A stretch of DNA of 30,140 bases, from NCBI GenBank assembly GCA_050694275.1, contig JBOGXF010000173.1:1-30140 (forward strand), in the 5' to 3' direction. The notes under the pieces are model-generated. The model was not told the origin of the DNA. It saw only the letters and a list, made by a program, of their open reading frames with translations, and searched no databases. Below, one piece after another: positions 1 to 6,486 of the stretch. A program made the position numbers and the translations under genes. This stretch comes from JBOGXF01 sp050694275 (GTDB lineage: Bacteria > Actinomycetota > CADDZG01 > WHSQ01). Numbering within the stretch: the stretch's first letter is position 1; the number at the start of each line of letters is the position of its first letter.

Positions 1-127
1 CAAGCCCAGGAGGGCGCTCGCTTCGGTGATTTCCGAGGAGATCAGGTGGCCGTCAGTGGGGATTTCTGATGGCCGTCAGTGGGGATTTTCATGGCCGCCG
101 TTGTGGAGTTTTTCGTGGCCGCCGACA
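1..127. mobile_element. Terminal part of an IS21-family-like insertion sequence
   Basis: The stretch ends in TGGCCGCCGACA at 116-127, so the outer end read inwards is TGTCGGCGGCCA. This fits the TG...CA termini and the several internal terminal repeats known for IS21-family elements. The boundary at 127/128 falls exactly where the PIN-domain sequence (Asp-Thr-Asp, codons from 128) begins, as expected for an insertion that cut a toxin gene. The rest of the element, including any istA/istB, would lie left of the window. Family assignment rests on repeat style only; no transposase is visible here. Confidence 0.55.
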
Positions 128-499
128 GATACCGACGTCGTTTCGCGACTGCAGCGTGCCGACATCTCCACCGAAGTTCAAGCGTTGATAGATGGCTCAG
201 ACGTAGCGATCAGCTTCGTCACCGTCGGAGAGCTCTACAAGGGGGCGTTCAAGGGACGCTGGGGCCCAAAGAGGATCGATGCCATCCGGCGATGGTTCGC
301 ATTGACGGTTGTTCTCGAGTATGACGCTGCGGTGGCGGAAACGTGGGGGCGGCTCGCCGCCGAGCTTGAGGGCAAAGGCCGTCCGACTCCGGTGAACGAC
401 CTCTGGATCGCTGCCTGCTGCATCGCTCAGGACGTGCCACTCCTAACATTCAACCGTCGCGACTTCGCGCACATCCCGGGCCTCCAGCTGCTCCCCTGA
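26..499 (+). CDS. PIN-domain (VapC-like) toxin with its 5' end replaced by an IS end
   Basis: From codon 128 onward the protein reads as a PIN ribonuclease: Asp-Thr-Asp-Val-Val at the start of the fold, the GELYKG glutamate, a late NDLWIAA aspartate and the NRRDF tail. These are the acidic metal-binding positions of VapC-type toxins, which cleave RNA. About six N-terminal residues and the native start codon are missing, because the IS end occupies that place. The reading frame stays open through the IS repeats to the left window edge, with possible in-frame starts GTG 26, GTG 56 and TTG 101. The gene is therefore either a broken remnant or an IS-fused toxin carrying a foreign Trp-rich leader. 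No antitoxin is next to it; it would have lain upstream, beyond the IS. Domain call is firm, functionality and start are not. Confidence 0.6.
   Translation: MISEEIRWPSVGISDGRQWGFSWPPLWSFSWPPTDTDVVSRLQRADISTEVQALIDGSDVAISFVTVGELYKGAFKGRWGPKRIDAIRRWFALTVVLEYDAAVAETWGRLAAELEGKGRPTPVNDLWIAACCIAQDVPLLTFNRRDFAHIPGLQLLP
47..127 (+). repeat. Tandem 22-24 bp TGGCC-led terminal repeats
   Basis: Four units begin with TGGCC at 47, 70, 92 and 116. The first two share the run TGGCCGTCAGTGGGGATTT, the third is diverged, and the fourth is a 12-base stub ending at the proposed element boundary. Such serial end repeats are typical transposase-binding sites of IS21-like elements. Four short irregular copies without conserved spacers do not make a CRISPR. 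Confidence 0.6.
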
Positions 500-549
500 A
501 AAGTGGCTCACTCTGGAGGAGCATGAGCGGCCCCTTTCCCCGCGCGCGA

Positions 550-670
550 GAGCAGATTATTAGCAGCTTTTCGTTCCGCGGCGACCTGGGGAAACGGCCT
601 TAAGCGCAGCGTTCAGCGGCAGATTCCTCGTAATGAGCAGGTCAGGAGTTCGATTCTCCTCCCCGGCTCT
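550..670 (+). repeat. Direct repeat A, att-like, ending in a tRNA 3' half
   Basis: This 121-bp block is an imperfect copy of 1375-1495 at a constant offset of 825 bp without net indels. By hand count about 92 of 121 bases match: 13/14 at the left edge, about half in the middle, 15/20 next, and 42/44 over the tRNA part. It directly abuts the stop codon of the reverse-strand vapC (670). The arrangement fits an attachment site left by a tRNA-targeting integrase. Confidence 0.65.
627..668 (+). pseudogene. 3' half of tRNA-Thr(CGT), copy A
   Basis: It starts at the anticodon loop CTCGTAA (627-633, anticodon CGT). The 3' anticodon-stem strand TGAGC, a five-base variable loop, a T arm AGGAG-TTCGATT-CTCCT, the acceptor strand CCCCGGC and discriminator T follow. 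The 5' half (acceptor GCCGGGG, D arm, 5' anticodon stem) is absent, so it cannot be a working tRNA. Compared with copy B the T stem differs at both sides of one pair (A-T here, G-C there), so pairing is kept. Confidence 0.7.
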
Positions 671-1050
671 CAAATGACGCGGACGTCAATCACATCTTTG
701 AATGGCTTGAAGTCGTCGGCATTTCGCGTGAAGAGCGACACCTCATGCACCTGGGCGGTAGCGGCGATGAGCACGTCCATGACCCGCGCGCGCGGCGACC
801 GCTTCATGCTCACTAGTGTGTGGGCAAGCGAGCCATACGCCCGGGCCACCGCTTCATCAACCGGCAGTGCGTCGAAGCGATTCTCGACCTCAGTGAGCCT
901 GCGAATACGGACCTTGCGAGCCGCAGCATTCTTCGCGACATACACGCCGAAATGGAGTTCCGCGAGAGTGGCGACAGAGATCGCGGCCTCGTCGGGCAGA
1001 TTCGCGACCCCATCAGCGATGACGACCGATGTATCGAGCAGCCCTCGCAT
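670..1050 (-). CDS. vapC: VapC-like PIN-domain ribonuclease toxin
   Basis: The 126-residue protein has the PIN layout: LLDTSVV with D6 at the N terminus, E31 in LAELHFG, D92 in the helix MDVLIAATA, and NADDF near residue 110. These acidic residues form the metal site of VapC RNases. Length is typical (about 125-145). The ATG at 1050 overlaps the antitoxin stop in a TGATG junction; a TTG one codon upstream is also possible, but ATG is preferred. It forms a two-gene operon with the antitoxin at 1050-1298, the usual antitoxin-first order with translational coupling. The stop codon touches direct repeat A, so the pair fills most of the segment between two att-like repeats, suggesting it is island cargo. 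The exact RNA target cannot be read from sequence. Confidence 0.85.
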   Translation of the reverse strand: MRGLLDTSVVIADGVANLPDEAAISVATLAELHFGVYVAKNAAARKVRIRRLTEVENRFDALPVDEAVARAYGSLAHTLVSMKRSPRARVMDVLIAATAQVHEVSLFTRNADDFKPFKDVIDVRVI

Positions 1051-1298
1051 CAAGAGGCCCAGGGGTCGCGGACCTCATCATCGACCCGCTGCCGAACGTC
1101 CTCCAAGAGGCCTGCGTCAGTGGGCGTGTCTAGCATCTTCTGCACCGCATCACGCGGCACCCACTGACGCTTTCGATAGGGGCCGAGGATCGCGACCGGC
1201 CTGCCGTCGACAGTGATCACGAACTCCTCGCCGTCTTCAGCTTCACGCAGGACGGCCGCGCTGTTGTTACGCAGCTCCCGCTGGGCAATGGTTTTCAC
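1050..1298 (-). CDS. Phd/YefM-type antitoxin
   Basis: This 82-residue protein begins VKTIAQRELRNNSAAVLREA and continues EEFVITVDGRPVAIL, the N-terminal DNA-binding fold of Phd/YefM antitoxins. In this family the N-terminal domain binds its own promoter and the C-terminal tail wraps the toxin; here the tail is the acidic segment after about residue 50. A GTG start at 1298 is chosen because it places the conserved KTI-x3-REL motif at the N terminus; an upstream in-frame start at 1337 would add 13 unrelated residues. It is upstream of and overlaps vapC, so the two should be co-expressed and autoregulated. No other gene lies between it and repeat B. Confidence 0.8.
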   Translation of the reverse strand: MKTIAQRELRNNSAAVLREAEDGEEFVITVDGRPVAILGPYRKRQWVPRDAVQKMLDTPTDAGLLEDVRQRVDDEVRDPWAS

Positions 1299-1374
1299 TG
1301 AGCCACCGTAGCAGATATGCGACGGAGGCTCAAGCACAACCCAAGCAAAGGACCTGCTGGAGCGCCGTTGGCAA

Positions 1375-1495
1375 GAGCAGAATATTAGTGCAGTTTCGGT
1401 CGGCCATGACCTGCTCGTACGTTCGCTAGCACAGCGTTCTTCGCCGGATTGCTCGTAATGAGCAGGTCAGGGGTTCGATTCCCCTCCCCGGCTCT
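1375..1495 (+). repeat. Direct repeat B, att-like, ending in a tRNA 3' half
   Basis: Second copy of the 121-bp repeat described at 550-670. The common core from the anticodon loop to the end (1452-1495) matches copy A at 42 of 44 positions. The left part carries GAGCAGA-A/T-TATTAG and CAGCGTTC blocks at identical spacing. Upstream of 1375 I see no further similarity to the DNA left of copy A. It marks the junction between accessory DNA and the following gene at 1580. Confidence 0.65.
1452..1493 (+). pseudogene. 3' half of tRNA-Thr(CGT), copy B
   Basis: Anticodon loop CTCGTAA (anticodon CGT at 1454-1456), 3' stem strand TGAGC, variable loop AGGTC, T arm AGGGG-TTCGATT-CCCCT, acceptor strand CCCCGGC, discriminator T. 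The bases before 1452 do not pair with TGAGC and there is no D arm, so only the 3' half exists. Fragments starting at the anticodon loop are the usual integrase crossover segment in tRNA genes. Confidence 0.7.
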
Positions 1496-1579
1496 TCCCC
1501 TGGCCGTCGTACCGAGGAACCGCGGCCGGGCTTAAGTTGGCGGCATATGTCCCGATGAGGACCCGAGGGAAGGGACGCG

Positions 1580-3154
1580 ATGCAACCGGTTCAACGCGCT
1601 GGGATCTGGTGGAGCAGAGCGGACGACAGGTCCTGGCTGCGGTGGGACCCGGAGCGCCGCGTCTGGGCGCCTTCGGGGGCTCCACCGCCACCTCCACCCC
1701 CTCCACCTGCGCTCCCCGCGACCCGGACGTGGCCAAGACCGGCTCCCCGATCGAGACCGATGCGATGGCTCGCCGGAGCTCTCGCGATCGCACTGGTTGG
1801 GGTCGTCGCGTGGCGCTGGGATGCGTATTTCCCGACGTCCCGGATGGCCGACCCGCCGACGGCCGCCGCCCCGGGGGACCTGCGATACGAGATCTATGCC
1901 GATCCGGCCGAGCCGACCGTCTACGACCTGGCCGGGGACCGGCGCGGTTGCCTGGCGGGCGCCGCCGCCGGGCTCAGGGGGCCGCGCGGCCGGCCGGTGG
2001 AGGGCATGACCGGGGACCTCGCGCGCATCGCGCAGGGGGTCGCCACAGTCCGCAGGCTCGACTTCACCGGGCCGGTAGCGACCCGGCTCGTCACCGATGA
2101 CGAGATCGACGAGCACATGACCCGCTCGGTGGATGCGTCCTTCGAACAGGGCGGCGGGCGGCAGGAGGAGAGGATCCTCAAGGCGCTCGGCATAATCGGG
2201 CCGCGGGCGGACCTGAAGGCCCTCGGCAGGAAGATCGTCCGTACTCAGGTCGCCGGCTTCTACGTTCCCTCGACCAAGACCATCTTTGCGCCGGCGGCCG
2301 GAGATCACCCATCCCCGTTCGAAGAGTTGATTCTCGCTCACGAGCTGGAGCACGCTCTTGCGGATCAGCGGCTCGGGCTTCCGATACGGGAGCACGCCCC
2401 GCCTCGCAAAGGAGATGCCAGCCAGGCGAAACGTGCTCTGATCGAGGGCGACGCGACGCTCACGATGCAGCAGTACGCGCTCGGGATGCTGAGCGCCGGT
2501 GATCGCGCGTCGCTCGCCGGCGACCCCTCCGTCGCGGAGGCTGCGGCGGCGACGGCCGAGATCCCTTATTTCCTCGAGCGGTCGCTCGCATTTTCCTATG
2601 ACGAAGGCGCGCTGTTCGTTTGTCACCTTTATGCCGAGGGCGGATGGAAGGCAGTCAACCGCGCCTACCGGAACCCCCCACGCTCGACCGCGGAGATTCT
2701 CTTCCCCGGTCGTTACCGCGACGAAGTCAAGCCGGTCGATCCCCCCGACCCACCGGCCCCCGGGCGCGGCTGGCGGGATCACAATGTCTATTCGTTCGGC
2801 GCAGCCGATCTCTCGTGGCTGCTGAGCGCGCCCCAGGGGGAACCGACTAGGACCCCGCGTGAGGGCGCGCTGGACGTGGTCGGCTGGAACGGGGGCGAGC
2901 TTCACGCCTGGAGCCGAGGCCGGAAGATCGCTCTGGTCGCGACGATCGCGTTGCGGCCTGCGTCCGGGCTCTGCCGCAAGCTTCAGGAGTGGGCGCGCCT
3001 CGCCTATCCGGGCGCAACGTCACTCGCACCCGGGCTCGACGGCGCGCTCAAGACGAAGGACCTGTACATACAGGTGCGCTGCCGGGATGACGCGGCGCGC
3101 CTCGTGATGGCACCGGAACGGACGGTCGAAGCCCTCTTGAGCGACGCGGACTAA
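1580..3154 (+). CDS. Membrane-anchored HExxH putative zinc metallopeptidase
   Basis: The 524-residue protein has a Trp-rich N terminus, a nine-proline run (about residues 35-43), one membrane span near 64-78 and a large domain after it. The motif AHELEHAL puts H254, E255 and H258 in the HExxH arrangement of zincin peptidases. E289 in the segment LIEGDAT, about 30 residues later, is a plausible third zinc ligand. The topology suggests an external catalytic domain, which is inference. The start follows AGGGAAGGGA. It is the first gene after direct repeat B and is convergent with the DUF4235 gene, so it appears to stand alone. I do not recognise a named family and the substrate is unknown. CDS call firm, peptidase activity likely but unproven. 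Confidence 0.75.
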   Translation: MQPVQRAGIWWSRADDRSWLRWDPERRVWAPSGAPPPPPPPPPALPATRTWPRPAPRSRPMRWLAGALAIALVGVVAWRWDAYFPTSRMADPPTAAAPGDLRYEIYADPAEPTVYDLAGDRRGCLAGAAAGLRGPRGRPVEGMTGDLARIAQGVATVRRLDFTGPVATRLVTDDEIDEHMTRSVDASFEQGGGRQEERILKALGIIGPRADLKALGRKIVRTQVAGFYVPSTKTIFAPAAGDHPSPFEELILAHELEHALADQRLGLPIREHAPPRKGDASQAKRALIEGDATLTMQQYALGMLSAGDRASLAGDPSVAEAAAATAEIPYFLERSLAFSYDEGALFVCHLYAEGGWKAVNRAYRNPPRSTAEILFPGRYRDEVKPVDPPDPPAPGRGWRDHNVYSFGAADLSWLLSAPQGEPTRTPREGALDVVGWNGGELHAWSRGRKIALVATIALRPASGLCRKLQEWARLAYPGATSLAPGLDGALKTKDLYIQVRCRDDAARLVMAPERTVEALLSDAD

Positions 3155-3183
3155 CCGATTTCTTTTGGCTGAGGGGCTGGGGC

Positions 3184-3465
3184 CTACGCGGGGCCGATCG
3201 TCGGCGGCTTGATGAAGTCGCGCGCGGTCTGGCGGGCTGCCCCGGTGGCCGCTCCGATGAGTGCGAGCCACGCGGCCTTCTTGGCCGCCGGCACGGCCTC
3301 GTCGACCTGAGGCGGGTCCTCGCGCGTCGCGAGACGCCAGGCGGTCGTGACGACGTAGGTCGCAACCTTCACCGCGAGAAGGCCGGCAACCATCGCGCCG
3401 ACGGTCTGGAACACCGACGGCTTCCGGGCATCGGATCCGTCCTGCTGAACGACGTCCTTGGCCAT
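3184..3465 (-). CDS. DUF4235-like small membrane protein
   Basis: This 93-residue protein has a short polar N terminus, a hydrophobic stretch around residues 20-40 (VGAMVAGLLAVKVATYVV), the segment TAWRLATREDPP and a second hydrophobic stretch near 64-80. This resembles the actinobacterial DUF4235 family, where a glycine-rich membrane helix is followed by W-R-x-x-T-G/R-E-x-x-P. No function is known for the family. The ATG is preceded by GGAGG (3472-3476 on this strand), which fixes the start. A TAGTCT hexamer lies upstream at 3494-3499, so the gene probably has its own promoter although it follows the PhoU/TrkA-C gene on the same strand. Confidence 0.65.
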   Translation of the reverse strand: MAKDVVQQDGSDARKPSVFQTVGAMVAGLLAVKVATYVVTTAWRLATREDPPQVDEAVPAAKKAAWLALIGAATGAARQTARDFIKPPTIGPA

Positions 3466-3493
3466 CTCGTACCTCCGTGGTCGTTGGTTGGTG

Positions 3494-3499
3494 AGACTA
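3494..3499 (-). promoter_or_regulatory. Putative -10 box of the DUF4235 gene
   Basis: TAGTCT on the minus strand, about 30 bases before the ATG at 3465 with a GGAGG ribosome-binding site between. The same hexamer precedes folE. No convincing -35 is visible. Confidence 0.4.
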
Positions 3500-3517
3500 T
3501 GCCCGACCCTCTCCGCC

Positions 3518-4717
3518 CTACGCTTCCTGCAACTCCCTCACCATGCCGACGAGGCGGTCGAGCTCCTCGCCGCCCTCGGGGGGGCCGACGGCGATGATGC
3601 GGTCGTCGGCCTGGAAAACGAACCGGGGTTTCGGCCGATAGGTCCACCTCCGGCCCCGCTGCACGGCGAGCACGAACATGCCGGTCTCGGTCTCGATCGA
3701 GAGCTCTTTGATCGACTTTTCATCGGCCGGCGATCCCGCGGCGACGACGGTCTCGTGACCGACCTCGTCCGACTCCACCAGCGCAGCGGCGATGACCGGA
3801 TGGAGCTCTTCACCCTGCTCGACGAGCCGCGTCATCTCACGCGCCGAGTCGAAGACCATCTCGGACGCGGTGGCGAGCCGCAGCAGTCCGCGCAGGTCGT
3901 CGGGGTTGCGCGCTTCCTGGGCGCTGCGCAACACCCACGACTCGAGCTCGTCGTGAAGCACGTCGGAACGCGCTTCGAGGTTGGCGACCTCGGCCGCCAG
4001 CGCCTGGTCGCGGAACAACAGGGCCGAATACGCGAGGCCGACCGCGACCTCTGAGGAGTTCTTCATCTCGACGAGGATGTCGACCGCGCGATCGAGGTCG
4101 GAGAGCACGATCTCGGGAGGCTCGGGAGGCTCGGGGAGCGCCGGCGCGCCCATGAGCTCGCGCGCGAGGGCGACGCCATCTTCGGGACCCTTGACGAGCA
4201 ATGCATCGTTGGCCGACACGACGTATTCCGCTCCCGGATCGAAGTTCCATTCGCCGCCGCGTCGAGCCGCGATGATCCACATGCCGATCTCGGTAGGCAT
4301 CGCGAGGTCGCGCAGCGGCTGCCCGACCGCCGGGGCCCCTTCCCGCACCTTGACGCGCGACACGATCTCGTCGGCGTGACGGAGGTCCTTGCGCAAATCC
4401 TCGACCACTCCCCAGCCGAGGACGACCGCGCGCGCGATGTCCTCGGCCGCGTCGGCGATCTTTTCGACCGCGGACGCGATCTGAAGCACTCCGGCCATGT
4501 GCTCGGCATCCTCGGGACTACGCGCCGCGAGGATCGCAAGTCGCCGGAGACCGTGGAGGTGAACGACCATTCGCTCCTCGAGGCGACCGACCTCCTTGGC
4601 GAGATCCGCGTCGCTGAAGAACACCGACGCGTACGCGAGGTCGACCATGAGCTCCGACGTGTCCTTGATCTCCGCCAGGAACTCTTTTACGGTGCTCGGG
4701 CTTGCTGAGGGGTCCAC
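3518..4717 (-). CDS. Tandemly duplicated PhoU-like / TrkA-C (RCK_C) protein
   Basis: The 399-residue protein is an internal duplication. Each half has a helical PhoU-like domain (about 8-100 and 205-315), then a TrkA-C/RCK_C-like domain (about 112-190 and 318-395). The RCK halves align clearly: EIGMWIIAARRGGEWNFDPG against ETGMFVLAVQRGRRWTYRPK, followed by NDALLVKGPEDG against DDRIIAVGPPEG. There is no Rossmann RCK_N part and no channel pore, so it should be a soluble regulator. GTG 4717 is chosen because TAAGGAGA lies just before it and also contains the stop of the upstream transporter, giving translational coupling. TrkA-C domains bind small ligands that gate ion transport, so a role in controlling the neighbouring MgtE-like transporter is likely but inferred. 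The ligand is unknown. Confidence 0.8.
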   Translation of the reverse strand: MDPSASPSTVKEFLAEIKDTSELMVDLAYASVFFSDADLAKEVGRLEERMVVHLHGLRRLAILAARSPEDAEHMAGVLQIASAVEKIADAAEDIARAVVLGWGVVEDLRKDLRHADEIVSRVKVREGAPAVGQPLRDLAMPTEIGMWIIAARRGGEWNFDPGAEYVVSANDALLVKGPEDGVALARELMGAPALPEPPEPPEIVLSDLDRAVDILVEMKNSSEVAVGLAYSALLFRDQALAAEVANLEARSDVLHDELESWVLRSAQEARNPDDLRGLLRLATASEMVFDSAREMTRLVEQGEELHPVIAAALVESDEVGHETVVAAGSPADEKSIKELSIETETGMFVLAVQRGRRWTYRPKPRFVFQADDRIIAVGPPEGGEELDRLVGMVRELQEA

Positions 4718-4726
4718 GATGTCTCC

Positions 4727-6070
4727 TTACGTTACTCCGAACAGGGTCAAGCCGATCACCAAACAGATCACGCCGAGGAGATCCATGCCGCTCGTGACCA
4801 GCGGGATCGTGTGGTTGTCGGGATCGAAACCGAAGCGGTGTGTGACGATCGCCGCGTAGTAACCGATGACGGCCGCGACCAGGGTCGCCAGCATTCCTCC
4901 GATGAGCACGGAGCCGACGAAGCGGACCACTCCCGGATAAGCCGCGCCCAGGATCGCGGCCAGGCCCAGGGCCGAGACCGCCGTCAGCGTGTAGACGGTG
5001 AGGCCCAGAGCGAGCACGATCGTCCCGTCGAGCAAAGCTGCCGCCTCGGGTCTTGCGGTCGGCGTCACCGCGCCGAGATGCAGCTTGGAGCCGAGGCGTG
5101 CCGCGAGGATTGAGCCGAGCGCCCCCGTGTTCTCGAGGAAGCTCGGCAACACGATGAGCAGCGCCGGGAACGGAATGAACACGCTTTCCGTCCGGGGCTC
5201 GACCACGGCCCCCGCCAGCACGGCGAGAACGATGGCCACGCTCAGAATCGGAAAGCTTTCCCGCACGATGCGGCGAGTCAGGAGGCTCACCGTCGACCAC
5301 CCTCGCGCGAGCGACAGCGCTGCCGCGGCTACGCCGAGGGCTCCGATGAGCGGCGTCACGACCGGGATGTCGACCAGAAAGGACGCGACGAACAGCATCG
5401 GCAGAGTCACAACGTCGCCGATGGCGGTGATGAGCGGAGCCCCGACGGAGTCGAGGTCCCAGTCCCTGCGAAACGACGTGATGGACAGAAGCACCGTCAC
5501 CGCCAGCACGACGGCCGACGACAGGACCCCGCCGACGAGCGCGACCGCGATGAAGTCCCAGAGGGACACGGTGTCGATGTGGAGCAGCGCGGCGATCGCC
5601 CGCGCCAGCACGGCCATCATCACCGAGGTCGTTACGGTGAGCAGCGTGGCGGCGTAGACGTTTTGAAAGAGAACGCCCTCGCGCCGGCGCGATGCCTCGA
5701 ACAGACCGGAATGGATGGAGGTTCCGAGACGTGCGGCGAGAGCCCCGAAGATGGCGCCGCGCATCCCGATGGACACCGGGATGAGCAGCAGCAGTCCCGC
5801 CACTTCCTCGATCCGCCGGTTCATCCCGGCGAGGACCAGGCCCGCGACAAGGGAGGTGAGGGCGGCGATCGATACGGCGACGACGCCCTGGCGAACGGTG
5901 ACCCGCTCGGACGCGAAGTAGTCCCGTACCTGCCGGGCGGGGTCGCCCACCACCCGGGCGGTGCCCCGGACGGCCCGGGCGGGAGTTCCCAACACGGCGC
6001 GCACGGCGAGCCCGATCCACCTGATCGGGGGCTCGATCCCGCGTCGAACGGATCTCCGATCCTTAGCCAT
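4727..6070 (-). CDS. MgtE/SLC41-like divalent cation transporter
   Basis: The 447-residue integral membrane protein consists of two homologous MgtE-type membrane domains. Repeat 1 has LIPVSIGMRGAIFGALAARL (about 97-116) and DSVGAPLITAIGDVVTLP (207-224). Repeat 2 has LIVLPSFLENTGALGSILAA (305-324) and DNHTIPLVTSGMDLLG (418-433). The paired acidic residues D219 and D430 sit where the ion path of MgtE/SLC41 proteins is lined. It lacks the cytosolic N and CBS gating domains of classical MgtE and has only a basic N-terminal tail of about 55 residues. The ATG at 6070 is preceded by CGGAG; longer in-frame starts would add unrelated sequence. The overlapping regulatory gene downstream, with TrkA-C domains, may substitute for the missing CBS gate. 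Mg2+ as substrate is the family expectation, not shown here. Confidence 0.8.
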   Translation of the reverse strand: MAKDRRSVRRGIEPPIRWIGLAVRAVLGTPARAVRGTARVVGDPARQVRDYFASERVTVRQGVVAVSIAALTSLVAGLVLAGMNRRIEEVAGLLLLIPVSIGMRGAIFGALAARLGTSIHSGLFEASRRREGVLFQNVYAATLLTVTTSVMMAVLARAIAALLHIDTVSLWDFIAVALVGGVLSSAVVLAVTVLLSITSFRRDWDLDSVGAPLITAIGDVVTLPMLFVASFLVDIPVVTPLIGALGVAAAALSLARGWSTVSLLTRRIVRESFPILSVAIVLAVLAGAVVEPRTESVFIPFPALLIVLPSFLENTGALGSILAARLGSKLHLGAVTPTARPEAAALLDGTIVLALGLTVYTLTAVSALGLAAILGAAYPGVVRFVGSVLIGGMLATLVAAVIGYYAAIVTHRFGFDPDNHTIPLVTSGMDLLGVICLVIGLTLFGVT

Positions 6071-6200
6071 GCAATCGCTCCGAGGCAACGGAAGTCCAAA
6101 CCGCAAAGGGTTGTTTAACCGAATACACAGGTGGAGGGCCGGTTCGGTCGACCCAGGCAGTCTCCGGGGCTGCGCCGATCGAGCCACAAGGAGAGGATCG

Positions 6201-6404
6201 ATGACCAGAAACCCGTCGATACGGGGCTCCCGACCGCAAGCGCTCCCGCGAGCCTCGCAGCAGCACCCCGAGGGACGGATCTGCGCGTTCCCCCACTGCG
6301 ATACCCGCCTATCGAAGTACAACCGGCGCGACAAGTGCTGGGCTCACGCCGAGATGAGGGTTCCCCGCCTGAGGGGCCGCAAGCCCGCATCCGGCTCGGT
6401 CTGA
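6201..6404 (+). CDS. Small zinc-finger-like protein
   Basis: A 67-residue basic protein starts at ATG 6201, eight bases after AAGGAGAGG, a strong ribosome-binding site. It carries CAFPHC, then RLSKYNRRDKCWAH: C28, C33, C46 and H49 give a C-x4-C-x12-C-x2-H pattern likely to bind one zinc. The LSKYN-x-x-D-x-C-x-x-H signature recalls short zinc-binding motifs attached to actinobacterial DNA-binding proteins, but here nothing else is present except basic flanks. It is divergent from the MgtE-like gene. Function unknown; a nucleic-acid-binding role is a guess. A longer in-frame start at 5961 would run antisense through the transporter N terminus and is not supported. Confidence 0.65.
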   Translation: MTRNPSIRGSRPQALPRASQQHPEGRICAFPHCDTRLSKYNRRDKCWAHAEMRVPRLRGRKPASGSV

Positions 6405-6441
6405 TCCTTCCTACCGGCTGCCATCGCCGCGACGCATCCGA

Positions 6442-6447
6442 TATCCT
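6442..6447 (+). promoter_or_regulatory. Putative -10 box of the acidic membrane protein gene
   Basis: TATCCT about 40 bases before the ATG at 6487, leaving a leader that contains the CGGAGG ribosome-binding site at 6474-6479. No clear -35. Confidence 0.4.
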
Positions 6448-6486
6448 GAGCCCGATTAGTACCGAAAATCTTCCGGAGGCTCTCGG

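Noticed and set aside
47..127. Possible CRISPR or tandem-repeat array
   Set aside because: Units are contiguous without spacers, irregular in length and end in a TG/CA terminus, which fits an IS end better.
1440..1495. Possible complete tRNA gene at the att-like repeats
   Set aside because: No D arm, no 5' acceptor strand GCCGGGG and no partner for the TGAGC stem strand upstream of either fragment.
4518..6020. Second reverse-strand frame of about 500 codons over the MgtE-like and PhoU/TrkA-C genes
   Set aside because: Arg/Gly-rich low-complexity translation, no motif, and it overlaps two recognised genes in another frame.
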